A DNA stretch of 64,000 nucleotides from Cellulomonas pakistanensis (GCF_016862755.1 NZ_BONO01000012.1:1-64000); one strand, 5' to 3'; shown: positions 25,454 through 33,981, numbered from the stretch's first letter. The notes: generated by a model not told the origin, from the sequence alone. Numbers and translations are program-made.

Positions 25454-26670
25454 CAGCCGAACACCGACTTCCACGCTCCCGAGACTCCGCTGGACATGTC
25501 CTCCCAAGCGTCCTGGGCGAAATCGGTGGTGGCATCCCACGCGTCCTCGAGCCCGGCGTCGATCGACTCTCGAACGTCCTGCGGCACCCAGTTCTCGTAC
25601 GCCCACTTCGCGCCGTAACCGAGCGCGAGACCTCCGACCACAACACCCGCGCCGACGGCCCACACCGGCGCAGTCGCGGTACCCAGCGCCGCGCCAGCCA
25701 CGACGAGCGCGCCACCTGCGACGGCACCGACCGCGCTGCCCGCCTCTTCAGCGATGACGCGCGAGGGTGAGTCACCCGAAGCGATCGACGCCCCCGCGAG
25801 GCCGAGCCCGACGGCGGTTCCGATGACGGGCAGGTGCCTGACCGGAGTGTGACCCAGCGCATCCGCCGCGAGCTCAGCGGCGTTCGCAGCGCGACGGATC
25901 GCTGCCGGATCCGCGGCCTCGGCCGCGGCGCGCACCGCGGGGTTGCCCGATCGGAGACCGTCGCGGAAGAGCTCGGCCTCGGCACGCTGGGTCGTCGCGG
26001 TGCGGCCGAGCTCGGCGATGTCACGCTCGAGCTGCAGGTCGTGCGTCTCGAGCACCCAGTCGACCAGCCCTCGGTTGGCGTCGCGCGCGAAGCTGAGCAG
26101 CCGGGTCGCCAACGATTCTCCGAGCGTGCCGTCCCGGAACGCGACCAGGTTGGCGTCGATCCAGGCCTCGAGCTCGCCCCAGGCCGTCCCCACCTCGGTC
26201 GAGATCTCCTCGTACAGCTCGATCTTCGCGACCTGGCTGCGGTACCGGGACTCCGCCGCCTCCCACGCGGCCACGTCGCTGGCCTGGGCGCCCGCCCCGG
26301 GCTCCCGGCCCGGCGACACCGCGTCGGCGGGCGGATGCACGACGGTCCCGTCGACCTGCAGGCCCCCCGCGGCGGCCGTCGCCAGGTGCTCCGCGAAGTC
26401 CTCCTGCATCCGCTCGAGCTGCCCCGCGTACGCGCGCAGCTTCTCGGCGGCGTCGCTCAGCGGGCCCGTCTGGTCGTCCCCCGCTGTGACCGCGCGAGCG
26501 GCGGTGTCGCGGTACGCGTCGCCCGACTCGCCCTGCCAGTGGTGGGACGAGGTGCGGATGTCCGCGGCCGTGTCCGCCCAGGCGGTGACCGCGTCCCGCA
26601 GAGCCGGCGACAGCCACTCGGCGGCGGCGCGGACGGAGGACGGGCTGCCGGGGACGTCGAGGTCGATCAC
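25453..26670 (-). CDS. WXG-domain effector with glycine-rich membrane domain
   Basis: A 405-residue protein with three parts. Residues 1-100 form an ESX-like helical hairpin with WQG at 45-47 (HHWQGESGDAYR), typical of type VII secretion substrates. Residues 130-280 are charged and helical. Residues 281-355 are strongly hydrophobic and rich in spaced Gly/Ala (TAVGLGLAGASIASGDS, GSAVGAVAGGALVVAGAALG, GVVVGGLALGYGAKWAYENW), a glycine-zipper arrangement that can insert in membranes. The tail is acidic with DAWEDMSSGVSGAWKSVFG. GTG overlaps the preceding stop by 4 bases. A pore-forming or membrane-acting antibacterial effector is likely; no enzymatic motif was seen. No secretion machinery lies in the window. 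Confidence 0.8.
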   Translation of the reverse strand: MIDLDVPGSPSSVRAAAEWLSPALRDAVTAWADTAADIRTSSHHWQGESGDAYRDTAARAVTAGDDQTGPLSDAAEKLRAYAGQLERMQEDFAEHLATAAAGGLQVDGTVVHPPADAVSPGREPGAGAQASDVAAWEAAESRYRSQVAKIELYEEISTEVGTAWGELEAWIDANLVAFRDGTLGESLATRLLSFARDANRGLVDWVLETHDLQLERDIAELGRTATTQRAEAELFRDGLRSGNPAVRAAAEAADPAAIRRAANAAELAADALGHTPVRHLPVIGTAVGLGLAGASIASGDSPSRVIAEEAGSAVGAVAGGALVVAGAALGTATAPVWAVGAGVVVGGLALGYGAKWAYENWVPQDVRESIDAGLEDAWDATTDFAQDAWEDMSSGVSGAWKSVFG

Positions 26671-26969
26671 GGCGCAGCCTCCTCGCCCGGAAGCGTGAGC
26701 CCACCGAACGACTCGGACACGGAGTCGTCGGTGGCGGTCGCGTCGGACACCGTCGCGTCGATGACGCCGCCCATCACGCGGCTCAGGACGGCGAGATCCG
26801 CGGCGTTCTGCGCCAGCGTGGACACGATGTCGGCCAGCACGCCACTGGCGATGCCGCCGTCGACGGACGCGGGCAGCCCGCCGAGCGCCGACTCCAGGTC
26901 CTCCGCCGCGTTGCGGTACTTCTGCGCCATCTGGGTCGCCGCGGCGCGGTCGATGTCGAGGCCGCTCAC
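26667..26969 (-). CDS. Small ESX-like helical partner protein
   Basis: A 100-residue, nearly all-helical protein (SGLDIDRAAATQMAQKYRNA, then an Asp/Gly turn SVDGGIASGVL, then a second helix NAADLAVLSRVMGGVIDATV). It has no strict WXG turn but matches the size and form of small partner proteins encoded before type VII effectors. Its GTG start overlaps the stop upstream by 4 bases and its stop overlaps the effector start by 4 bases. It probably binds the effector's N-terminal helices for export. Confidence 0.75.
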   Translation of the reverse strand: MSGLDIDRAAATQMAQKYRNAAEDLESALGGLPASVDGGIASGVLADIVSTLAQNAADLAVLSRVMGGVIDATVSDATATDDSVSESFGGLTLPGEEAAP

Positions 26970-27493
26970 GCGATCCGCCCCTCGCGGCGGTACTGCTCGG
27001 GCACGTGCATGTCGGTGATCACGACGTCGAACGGCTGACGCTGCTTCACCAAGCCCAGCTGCGCCGTCTCGACCAGGATCCAGCGCTGAGCCGGCCCGCA
27101 GTGCTCCGCCAGGCGGTCGAGGGCGGAGTAGGCGAGCAGCGCACGCCGCCCGTCCTTCAGCGTGCGCACCTCGACCGAGTCGCCATCGATCCGCACCGGC
27201 AGGTACACCGCCGGGCCCACCACCGGGCGTGCGGATCGCGGCTCGGGCTCGCGTCCGGGGACCCGTGCGTCGAGCAGGAGCACGTCGTGCGCGGCGACGG
27301 TCGCCAGGTCGTCGCGCGACACGAGCGCCCACGCCTGGTCGGGTCCCGCGTAGCGCTGGAGGCGATCGAGGCTGCTGTACGCGAGCAGCGCACGTCGCCC
27401 GTCGTCCATGCCGAGCACCATCGCGCGAGGATCCGACCCGTGGTGCGCGAGGCACGCCAGGTAGACCACGGGCGGTGTCTCCACCTCCACCAT
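26966..27493 (-). CDS. SAV_915/SseB-like protein with internal repeat
   Basis: A 175-residue protein made of two similar halves. DDGRRALLAYSSLDRLQRY in the first half corresponds to KDGRRALLAYSALDRLAEH in the second, each followed by a Gly-Pro turn and WALV or WILV. This is the SAV_915/SseB-like fold seen at the head of many actinobacterial type VII substrate operons, where it may act as chaperone. ATG at 27493 has AGGGGG at good spacing. First gene of the four-gene overlapping operon. Confidence 0.78.
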   Translation of the reverse strand: MVEVETPPVVYLACLAHHGSDPRAMVLGMDDGRRALLAYSSLDRLQRYAGPDQAWALVSRDDLATVAAHDVLLLDARVPGREPEPRSARPVVGPAVYLPVRIDGDSVEVRTLKDGRRALLAYSALDRLAEHCGPAQRWILVETAQLGLVKQRQPFDVVITDMHVPEQYRREGRIA

Positions 27494-27571
27494 CACGGAG
27501 CCCCCTCTCGACCGCGGTGATCCTAACCGCCTGACCACCGGGTTCGTCGGTGCGGTCCCCCCACTCACCGT

Positions 27572-27623
27572 GGTCCCTCGGCCGGATCACGCAGCGCCGG
27601 GCTGCGGGTCCGGCCGAGGGACC
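27572..27623. repeat. Long intergenic palindrome
   Basis: GGTCCCTCGGCCGGA (27572-27586) pairs perfectly with TCCGGCCGAGGGACC (27609-27623), and inner GCAGC/GCTGC extends the stem past a small bulge. It lies upstream of the SAV_915-like gene and downstream of the aldo/keto reductase, both on the minus strand, so it may insulate the operon or end reading from upstream on the opposite strand. Confidence 0.6.
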
Positions 27624-27630
27624 GCGCCGC

Positions 27631-28452
27631 TCAGCCGTCGAAGCGGTCCGGGTGCGGGCCCGTGCGCAGGCCGCGGTCCAGGGCGTCGACCGCCGCGAGC
27701 TCGGCGTCGTCCAGCGCGAACCCGAGCAGGTCGAGGTTGGACCGGATCCGGGCCGGCGTCACGGACTTCGGGATGACGACCGTGCCGCGCTGGAGGTGCC
27801 ACCGGAGCACGACCTGCGCCGGCGAGACGCCGTGCCGGGCGGCGATCCCCGTGATCGCCGGGTCGTCGAGCACCGCGCCCTGGGCGAGCGGGCTCCACGC
27901 CTCGGTCACGACGCCCAGGCGCTCGTGGTGCGCGCGCAGCTCGCGCTGCTGCAGCCCGGGGTGCAGCTCGACCTGGTTGACGACCGGGGTCACCCCCGTC
28001 TCCCGGACGACCCGGTCGAGGTGCTCGGGCTGGAAGTTGGACACGCCGACCTCGCGCACGATGCCCTCCTCGCGCATCGCGGCCAGCTCCGCCCACGCGT
28101 GCACGTAGCGGTCGAGGCCCGGCGCGGGCCAGTGGATCAGGTACAGGTCGAGGCGCTCCAGGCCGAGGCGGTCGAGCGTGCGCAGGTACGCCTCGCGCGG
28201 GTGCTCGAGGTCGGCGACCCAGAGTTTGGACGTCACGAACAGCTCGTCGCGCGGCAGGCCGGCGGCGGCGATCGCGCGGCCGGTGCCCGCCTCGTTGCCG
28301 TAGACGGCGGCGGTGTCGATGCTGCGGTACCCCGCCTCGAGGGCGGTGGCGACGGCGGCGGTGGTCTCGGCGTCCGGGACCTGGAACACGCCGAAGCCGA
28401 CCTGCGGCATGCGGGTGCCGGTGTGCAGGGCGACGGTGGGGACGGTGGTCAT
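27631..28452 (-). CDS. Aldo/keto reductase
   Basis: A 273-residue NADPH-dependent aldo/keto reductase of the AKR5 2,5-diketo-gluconate reductase type. The catalytic tetrad is visible: Asp in YRSIDTAAVYGNE with its Tyr, Lys in FVTSKLWV, and His in LIHWPAP. The cofactor site has VIPKSVTPARIRSNL. Length is normal and cytoplasmic. It lies 22 bases after the MFS exporter gene on the same strand, so both are probably cotranscribed and regulated by the divergent MarR protein. Confidence 0.94.
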   Translation of the reverse strand: MTTVPTVALHTGTRMPQVGFGVFQVPDAETTAAVATALEAGYRSIDTAAVYGNEAGTGRAIAAAGLPRDELFVTSKLWVADLEHPREAYLRTLDRLGLERLDLYLIHWPAPGLDRYVHAWAELAAMREEGIVREVGVSNFQPEHLDRVVRETGVTPVVNQVELHPGLQQRELRAHHERLGVVTEAWSPLAQGAVLDDPAITGIAARHGVSPAQVVLRWHLQRGTVVIPKSVTPARIRSNLDLLGFALDDAELAAVDALDRGLRTGPHPDRFDG

Positions 28453-28474
28453 GCGGGTTTCTCCTTCGCGGGGG

Positions 28475-29704
28475 TCAGGCGGCGGCGGGGGCCGGCGCCT
28501 CGGTGGCGGTGGGTGCGGCGGGCGCGGGTCGGCGCGAGGCGACCCGGCGCTCGTGCGCGGTGGCGGCCAGCAGGGCGCCGAGCCCGAGGACGGTGATGGC
28601 GGCGCCTGCCCAGATGGGCGACGTGTAGCCGAGCCCGGCGCCGATCGTGACGCCGCCGACCCACGCGCCGAGCGCGTTGCCGATGTTGAACGCCGCGATG
28701 TTCGCGCCGGACGCGAGCGTGGGCGCCCCCTCCGCGTGCCGCATGATCCGCATCTGCAGCGCGGGCACGGTGGCGAACCCTGCGGCACCCATGAGCACCA
28801 GCCAGACGACGGTCAGCGGCCGGCTGCCGGCGGTGAGGGCGAACGCCACGAGGACGACCGTCAGGACCACCAGCACCGAGGCGAGCGTGCGGGTCACCGA
28901 CCGGTCCGCGGCGCGGCCGCCGGCCAGGTTCCCGGCGAACATGCCCGCACCGAACACCACGAGCAGCCACGGGACGGTCGAGGCGGCGAAGCCGGAGACG
29001 TCGGTCAGCGTGAACGCGATGTAGGTGAACGCGCCGAACATGCCGCCGTACCCGAGCACCGTCAGGACGACGGACCACCAGACCTGCGGCTCGCGGAACG
29101 CCGCCAGCTCGGTCCGGAGCGACGCCGCGGGCGCGCCGTCGCGGGCGCGGGCGCCCGGCACGAGGACGAGGATCCCCACGAGCGCCACCACGCCGATCGC
29201 CGTGATGGCCCAGAACGTCGAGCGCCAGCCCAGCTGCTGGCCGAGCAGGGTGCCGAACGGCACGCCCAGGACGTTCGCGGTGGTGAGGCCGGCGAACATG
29301 GTGGCGACCGCGCCGGCGCGCCGCTCCGGCGCCACCAGGCCGGCCGCGACGACCGCGCCGATGCCGAAGAACGCCCCGTGGCACAGGGCGGCGACGATCC
29401 GGCCGGTCAGCATCACGCCGTACGTGGGCGCGGTGGCCGACAGCAGGTTGCCGGCGATGAACAGGACCATGAGCCCGGTCAGGACCCGCTTGCGGTCCAG
29501 CCGGGTCACCGCGGCGGTGAGGGCCACGGCGCCGACCGCGACGGCCACGGCGTAGCCGGAGATCAGGTAGCCGGCGACCGGCTCGGACACGTCGAACGAC
29601 GCGGCGACCTCCGGGAGCAGGCCCATGATGACGAACTCGGTGAGTCCGATCCCGAAGCCGCCCAGGGCGAGGGCGAGCAGGGCGAGGGGCACGACATCCT
29701 CCAT
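28475..29704 (-). CDS. MFS transporter, DHA1/AraJ type
   Basis: A 409-residue 12-helix major facilitator of the drug/arabinose efflux group. The first helix reads LALGGFGIGLTEFVIMGLLP, the A motif is TRLDRKRVL, and the later part has GANIAAFNIGNALGAWVGG, a hallmark of this group. It exports small molecules by proton antiport. It is divergent from a MarR regulator with an 18-base core palindrome in between. Confidence 0.93.
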   Translation of the reverse strand: MEDVVPLALLALALGGFGIGLTEFVIMGLLPEVAASFDVSEPVAGYLISGYAVAVAVGAVALTAAVTRLDRKRVLTGLMVLFIAGNLLSATAPTYGVMLTGRIVAALCHGAFFGIGAVVAAGLVAPERRAGAVATMFAGLTTANVLGVPFGTLLGQQLGWRSTFWAITAIGVVALVGILVLVPGARARDGAPAASLRTELAAFREPQVWWSVVLTVLGYGGMFGAFTYIAFTLTDVSGFAASTVPWLLVVFGAGMFAGNLAGGRAADRSVTRTLASVLVVLTVVLVAFALTAGSRPLTVVWLVLMGAAGFATVPALQMRIMRHAEGAPTLASGANIAAFNIGNALGAWVGGVTIGAGLGYTSPIWAGAAITVLGLGALLAATAHERRVASRRPAPAAPTATEAPAPAAA

Positions 29705-29720
29705 GCGTATGCAACATCCC

Positions 29721-29743
29721 GCGCCTGCACTAGTTGCAGGCGC
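29721..29743. promoter_or_regulatory. MarR operator palindrome
   Basis: GCGCCTGCA and TGCAGGCGC form a perfect 9-base inverted repeat around CTAGT in the 116-base gap between the MFS gene and the MarR gene. The symmetry and position fit a MarR operator that controls both divergent genes. Confidence 0.65.
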
Positions 29744-29820
29744 AACGGCTGGAGATGTTTGCACGCGCCGCATATCTGCGCAAGCGGCGTAGGATGGGTG
29801 GACGACACCGAGGAGGCAGC

Positions 29821-30288
29821 ATGGGGATCGCCGACGACGCCGTCGAGGTGCGCGCCCAGGGCTGGCGCACGCTCGCGGCCCTGCACGGCGCGCTCGACGC
29901 CGCGCTCGAGCGCGCCCTCCAGGGGGCGCACGAGCTCTCGGTCGTGGAGTTCACCGTGCTCGACGCGCTCTCCCGGCAGGACGGCTGGCACATGCGGATG
30001 CAGCAGCTGGCCCGCGCCGCGGCGCTCAGCGCGAGCGCGACCACGCGCCTGGTGACGCGCCTGGAGGACCGCGGCCTGCTCACCCGGATCCTGTGCCAGG
30101 ACGACCGCCGCGGGATCTACACCGAGCTGACCCCTGCCGGCGAGGCGCTGCTGCGCGCCGCGCGGCCGACCCACGACGCGGCGCTCGCGGAGGCGCTGGA
30201 GCGCGCGGAGGCGACGCCGGAGCTGGCGCCGCTGGTCACGGCGCTGCACACGCTGCCGGCGCCGGCCGAGCCGGTCCGCGTGGGCTGA
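29821..30288 (+). CDS. MarR-family regulator
   Basis: A 155-residue winged-helix repressor: LSVVEFTVLDALSRQDGWHM, the recognition helix SASATTRLVTRLEDRGLL, and the wing LCQDDRRGIYTELTPAG. ATG has GAGGAGG upstream. It probably represses itself and the divergent MFS and aldo/keto reductase genes in response to a small inducer. Confidence 0.93.
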   Translation: MGIADDAVEVRAQGWRTLAALHGALDAALERALQGAHELSVVEFTVLDALSRQDGWHMRMQQLARAAALSASATTRLVTRLEDRGLLTRILCQDDRRGIYTELTPAGEALLRAARPTHDAALAEALERAEATPELAPLVTALHTLPAPAEPVRVG

Positions 30289-30427
30289 GCGGGCCCCGCC
30301 CCGGACGCGCGGGCGCGCAGCCGGATGACGCGTCACGAAAGGCCTGCCCGCGGGCACAGGATCCGCATAGGGTCGAGGCAGCCCACCCACACGACCGGCC
30401 GCGACGCGGCCGCGCCCGAGGAGTCCC

Positions 30428-32005
30428 ATGGAGCTCGCAGGTACTGCCCTGATCGTCGTCCTGGTCGTCGTCGCCGTGATCGCGGTCGCGGTCGTCGGAT
30501 CGATCTACGCCAAGGTCCGGTTCAAGATCGCCACGCCCGACGAGGCGCTGATCATCACCGGCCGCAAGAGCGGCAAGCCGGTCATCAACCCGGAGACGGG
30601 CGACGAGACCACCGACCTGTCCGGCCAGCGGGTCGTGATCGGCGGCGGCACGTTCGTGAAGCCGATCTTCGAGCAGGTCGTCCGGCTGTCGCTCGCGTCG
30701 CAGAGCTTCCCGGTCGCCGCCGAGGACGCCACCACGAAGTCGGGCGTCGGCGTGACGCTGCGGTCCATCGCGGTCGTCAAGGTCGGCGGCACCGAGCGCA
30801 TGGTGCGCGCCGCCGCGCAGCGGTTCGCCGGCCGCAGCCAGGAGCAGGTCATCGAGCAGCAGACCTCCGAGGTCCTCGTCGGCGTGCTCCGCACGATCGC
30901 CGGCACGCTGACCGTCGAGTCGATCCTCTACGAGCGCCAGGAGTTCTCGAAGGAGGTCAAGGACATCGCGGTGCCGATGCTGGCCGAGCGCGGCCTGATC
31001 CTCGAGAACTTCGAGATCCAGACCGTCGAGGACACCGGCGAGTACATCCGCAACCTCGGCCGCCCGCGCGCCGCCGCCGTCGCCCGCGACGCCGAGATCG
31101 CCGAGGCGCAGGCCCGGCAGGAGAGCACCGAGCGGTCGAACGAGGCCGCCGTGCAGATCGCGGAGTCGAACAAGGCGCTCGCGCTGCGCAACGCGACGAT
31201 CGCCCAGGAGACCGCCACCGCCCAGGCCGACGCCGCCGCCGCGCAGGAGCGCGCGCAGGCCGAGGCCCAGCAGGAGGTCCTGGTCCAGCAGGAGCAGGTG
31301 GCGCTGCGCCGCGCGGCCCTGCGCGAGCAGGAGCTGCAGACCGAGGTCCGCAAGCCGGCCGAGGCCCGCAAGTACGAGGCCGCGCAGGAGGCCGACGCCC
31401 GCAAGTACGCCGCCGAGCAGGAGGCCGAGGCGTTCAAGACCGCGGCGATCCGCAAGGCCGAGGCCGAGGCGCAGCGCACGACCGCGCAGGCCGACGCCGA
31501 GGCGTCCGCCGCCCGCGCCCGCGCCGAGGCCGCGCTGGTCGAGCAGCAGCGCCGCGCCGAGGGTGCCCTGGCGATTGCCCGGGCCGAGGCCGACGGCATC
31601 CAGGCGCGCGGTGAGGCGGAGGCCGCCGCCGAGCGTGCCCAGGGCGAGGCCCGCGCCGCCGCGATCAAGGCCGAGGCGGACGCGTACCAGACCTTCCCCG
31701 AGTCGGCCCGCCTGCAGATGGTGCTCGACGCGCTGCCGAAGCTGGCCCAGCCGTACGCCGACGCGCTCGGCAAGATCGACGACATCACGATCATTGACAA
31801 GGACGGCGCCTCGCGGCTGCCCGGCCAGGTGACGACGGGCGTGCAGGAGCTCGCGACCATGCTCAAGGCGCAGACCGGGATCGACCTGCTCGACCTGGTC
31901 CGCGGCCTGGGCGGCGACGGCTCCGCGGGCACCTCGACGCCCCCGCGCCCCGTCGCCCCGGCGTCCGTGAGCGCGGCCGCCGCCGTCGACGGCGCGACGG
32001 ACTGA
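30428..32005 (+). CDS. Flotillin-like SPFH protein
   Basis: A 525-residue flotillin-type scaffold. One N-terminal membrane helix (ALIVVLVVVAVIAVAVVGSIY), an SPFH domain (about 30-210; VGVTLRSIAVVKV, MLAERGLILENFEIQTVED) and a very long Ala/Glu-rich coiled coil (about 215-425) with many EAxAQ repeats, then a C-terminal region and a Pro-rich tail. Such proteins organise membrane microdomains. It starts from ATG after GAGGAG and is followed after 10 bases by a DivIVA-repeat gene, which suggests a shared role in membrane or cell-pole organisation. Confidence 0.92.
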   Translation: MELAGTALIVVLVVVAVIAVAVVGSIYAKVRFKIATPDEALIITGRKSGKPVINPETGDETTDLSGQRVVIGGGTFVKPIFEQVVRLSLASQSFPVAAEDATTKSGVGVTLRSIAVVKVGGTERMVRAAAQRFAGRSQEQVIEQQTSEVLVGVLRTIAGTLTVESILYERQEFSKEVKDIAVPMLAERGLILENFEIQTVEDTGEYIRNLGRPRAAAVARDAEIAEAQARQESTERSNEAAVQIAESNKALALRNATIAQETATAQADAAAAQERAQAEAQQEVLVQQEQVALRRAALREQELQTEVRKPAEARKYEAAQEADARKYAAEQEAEAFKTAAIRKAEAEAQRTTAQADAEASAARARAEAALVEQQRRAEGALAIARAEADGIQARGEAEAAAERAQGEARAAAIKAEADAYQTFPESARLQMVLDALPKLAQPYADALGKIDDITIIDKDGASRLPGQVTTGVQELATMLKAQTGIDLLDLVRGLGGDGSAGTSTPPRPVAPASVSAAAAVDGATD

Positions 32006-32015
32006 GGCGGCGGCG

Positions 32016-32411
32016 GTGTCCTGGCTGACGCGCCTGCTCCGCGGCCCCGACGCCCCCGTGCTCACGGCTTCTCCGGACGCGCCCTCGGCACCGACGGGCG
32101 CGGCGACCGCCACGCTCGGCGGCCCGTCCGCGGGCGCCCGCGACCACGGCCCCGGGCTGACCGGCGAGCAGCTGCTCGCGCGGGTCGAGGCGATCCCGCT
32201 CACGAAGTTCCGCGAGGGCTACGACGTCCACCAGGTCGACGCCCTCGCCGTGCGGATCGCTGCCGCCCTGGACGGGGCCGACGAGGCGTTCCGCCCCGAG
32301 GACGTGCTCGACGCGAGGTTCGCGCCGACGAAGTTCCGCGAGGGGTACGACCAGAGCGCGGTCGACGACCTGCTCGACGAGGTGGTCGTCGCCCTGCGCA
32401 CCCGGGACTGA
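32016..32411 (+). CDS. DivIVA-repeat protein
   Basis: A 131-residue protein with two copies of the actinobacterial DivIVA-like motif: TKFREGYDVHQVDALAVRIA and TKFREGYDQSAVDDLLDEVV. The N-terminal third is Ala/Pro-rich and probably disordered. No transmembrane helix. It begins 10 bases after the flotillin stop and is therefore likely cotranslated. It may link the flotillin to curved membrane or growth sites; this is inferred. Confidence 0.85.
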   Translation: MSWLTRLLRGPDAPVLTASPDAPSAPTGAATATLGGPSAGARDHGPGLTGEQLLARVEAIPLTKFREGYDVHQVDALAVRIAAALDGADEAFRPEDVLDARFAPTKFREGYDQSAVDDLLDEVVVALRTRD

Positions 32412-32457
32412 TCCCGCGCGTCCCCGACCGCCCGTCCCCGGCTCAGGGGGCGGGCGG

Positions 32458-32724
32458 TCAGTCCTTCGGCGGCGCGGCTGCGCGGTCCTCCGCCCGGCGA
32501 TCCAGCGCGGCGGCCGCGAGGTACGTCGCCGGGCCGAGCACCGGGACCAGGACGATCAGCGCGAGCGTGCCGAGCGCGCTGGACGCCGGCTCGCGGCGGC
32601 GGGACCAGACCAGCACCGCGGCGACGGTCAGGCCGACGAGCACGACGAGCGCCGCGGACCAGAGCAGGTCGTACGGCGCGGGCAGGAGCAGGCGCCAGCC
32701 CTCGACCGTGTCGCGCTGGTGCAT
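32458..32724 (-). CDS. PLDc_N-like small membrane protein
   Basis: An 88-residue protein with two helices (LLWSAALVVLVGLTVAAVLVW, LGTLALIVLVPVLGPATYLA), the shape of PLDc_N (phospholipase D nuclease N-terminal) modules without the nuclease. ATG follows GGGGAGG. The role is unknown. Confidence 0.78.
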   Translation of the reverse strand: MHQRDTVEGWRLLLPAPYDLLWSAALVVLVGLTVAAVLVWSRRREPASSALGTLALIVLVPVLGPATYLAAAALDRRAEDRAAAPPKD

Positions 32725-32821
32725 GTCGTCCTCCCCTGGCGCGGGCCGGGCGCCCGCGGTCCTCGCCGACGCTACCGACCCGCGCGTCCGTAGCAGGGCG
32801 GTTCCGCGCGCCGGACCCCGA

Positions 32822-32877
32822 CGAGTGGACGATCCGGCCCGACACGCCCCGGCGTGTCCGGCCGGATCCTCCACTCG
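32822..32877. repeat. Long palindrome between divergent genes
   Basis: A 27-base stem with only two mismatches and a 2-base loop: the left arm begins CGAGTGGACGATCCGG (32822) and the right arm ends CCGGATCCTCCACTCG (32877). It lies upstream of both neighbouring genes, so it cannot be a terminator for either; it could be an operator, a mobile relic or a stem that blocks read-through between promoters. Confidence 0.7.
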
Positions 32878-32911
32878 CGCGCGAGATCCTCAGCATGCTG
32901 ACCTTTCGCCT

Positions 32912-32917
32912 AGACTG
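32912..32917 (+). promoter_or_regulatory. -10 element for a leaderless transcript
   Basis: TAGACT lies 5 bases before the ATG of the hydrolase gene at 32923. Transcription would begin at or next to the A of the start codon, so the mRNA is probably leaderless; no ribosome-binding site is visible. Confidence 0.5.
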
Positions 32918-32922
32918 ATTCC

Positions 32923-33891
32923 ATGACCCGACGGACGACCTGGCTGACCCTGCGCGCGCTCGTCGGGCTCCTGCTGCTCGCCGCCCCGGCGTGGGTGCTC
33001 GTGACGGCGGGCGGCGCGGTGCCGCACCAGCACGGGACGCTCGCGGCGCTGCTAGCAGCCGGCGCGCTGGCGGGCGTCGTCCTGCTCGTCACGACCGCGG
33101 TCGCGTGGCTGCGCACCCGCCGCGAGCCCGGGAGCCCGGACCGGCCGCGGGCGCGCCGGGTGCTCCGCGCCACCGGCGCCGGCGTCGGCCTCGCCCTGCT
33201 CGTCGTGCTGGCCGGCGCCACGGCGTGGCTGCGTCCGTTCCCCGCGACCGACGTCGCGCTCGACGCCCTGCGCGCGGACGACGCCGTCGAGGTCCGGGAG
33301 TCGGCCGGCTGGTACGCGTTCGTGCCGCGCGGCGCGGAGCCCACGACCGGCCTCGTCTACTCCCCCGGCGCCCGGGTCGACGTCCGCGCCACCGCCACCG
33401 TCCTGCGGCCGCTCGCGGAGGCCGGCTACCTGGTCGTCGCCCTCAAGGAGCCGCTCGGCATCGCGCTGACCTCGCCGGACCAGTCGGCGTCGGCGATGGC
33501 GGAGTTCGACGGGATCGAGCGCTGGGCGGTCGGCGGGCACTCGCTCGGCGGGGTGGCGGCGTCGTCCTTCGCGGCGTCGCACGCCGACGAGGTCGACGGT
33601 CTGCTGCTGCACGCGTCCTACCCGCTGGGTGACCTGTCCGGCGCGGATCTCGTGGTCGCGTCGGTGTCCGGCTCCGCGGACGGGCTGACCACGCCCGAGG
33701 ACGTCGACGCGTCGCGCCCGAAGCTCCCGGCCGGCACGGCGTTCACCGAGGTCGACGGCGCGGTGCACGCCTTCTTCGCCGACTACGGGCCGCAGCCGGG
33801 CGACGGCACCCCGACCACGACGCGGGAGTCCGCCCAGCGGGAGATCGTCGCGGCGAGCGTGGCGCTGCTGGACGACGTCGCCGCGGGCTGA
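32923..33891 (+). CDS. Membrane-anchored alpha/beta hydrolase
   Basis: A 322-residue protein. Three hydrophobic helices lie in the first 105 residues (LRALVGLLLLAAPAWVLV and two more), then an alpha/beta hydrolase domain with YSPGARVDV (oxyanion region), the nucleophile elbow VGGHSLGGVAASSF, and DGAVHAFFADYG carrying the likely catalytic His. The domain is probably outside the membrane. The closest group is a set of actinobacterial putative lipases with unknown substrate. Confidence 0.85.
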   Translation: MTRRTTWLTLRALVGLLLLAAPAWVLVTAGGAVPHQHGTLAALLAAGALAGVVLLVTTAVAWLRTRREPGSPDRPRARRVLRATGAGVGLALLVVLAGATAWLRPFPATDVALDALRADDAVEVRESAGWYAFVPRGAEPTTGLVYSPGARVDVRATATVLRPLAEAGYLVVALKEPLGIALTSPDQSASAMAEFDGIERWAVGGHSLGGVAASSFAASHADEVDGLLLHASYPLGDLSGADLVVASVSGSADGLTTPEDVDASRPKLPAGTAFTEVDGAVHAFFADYGPQPGDGTPTTTRESAQREIVAASVALLDDVAAG

Positions 33892-33981
33892 GGCCGCGCC
33901 GCCACCCGTCCGCCCTCCGGCCGGGTGGACGTGCCGCCGAACCCGCCCGCGAGGGGCACCCGCCCCGCTAGCGTCGGCCCG

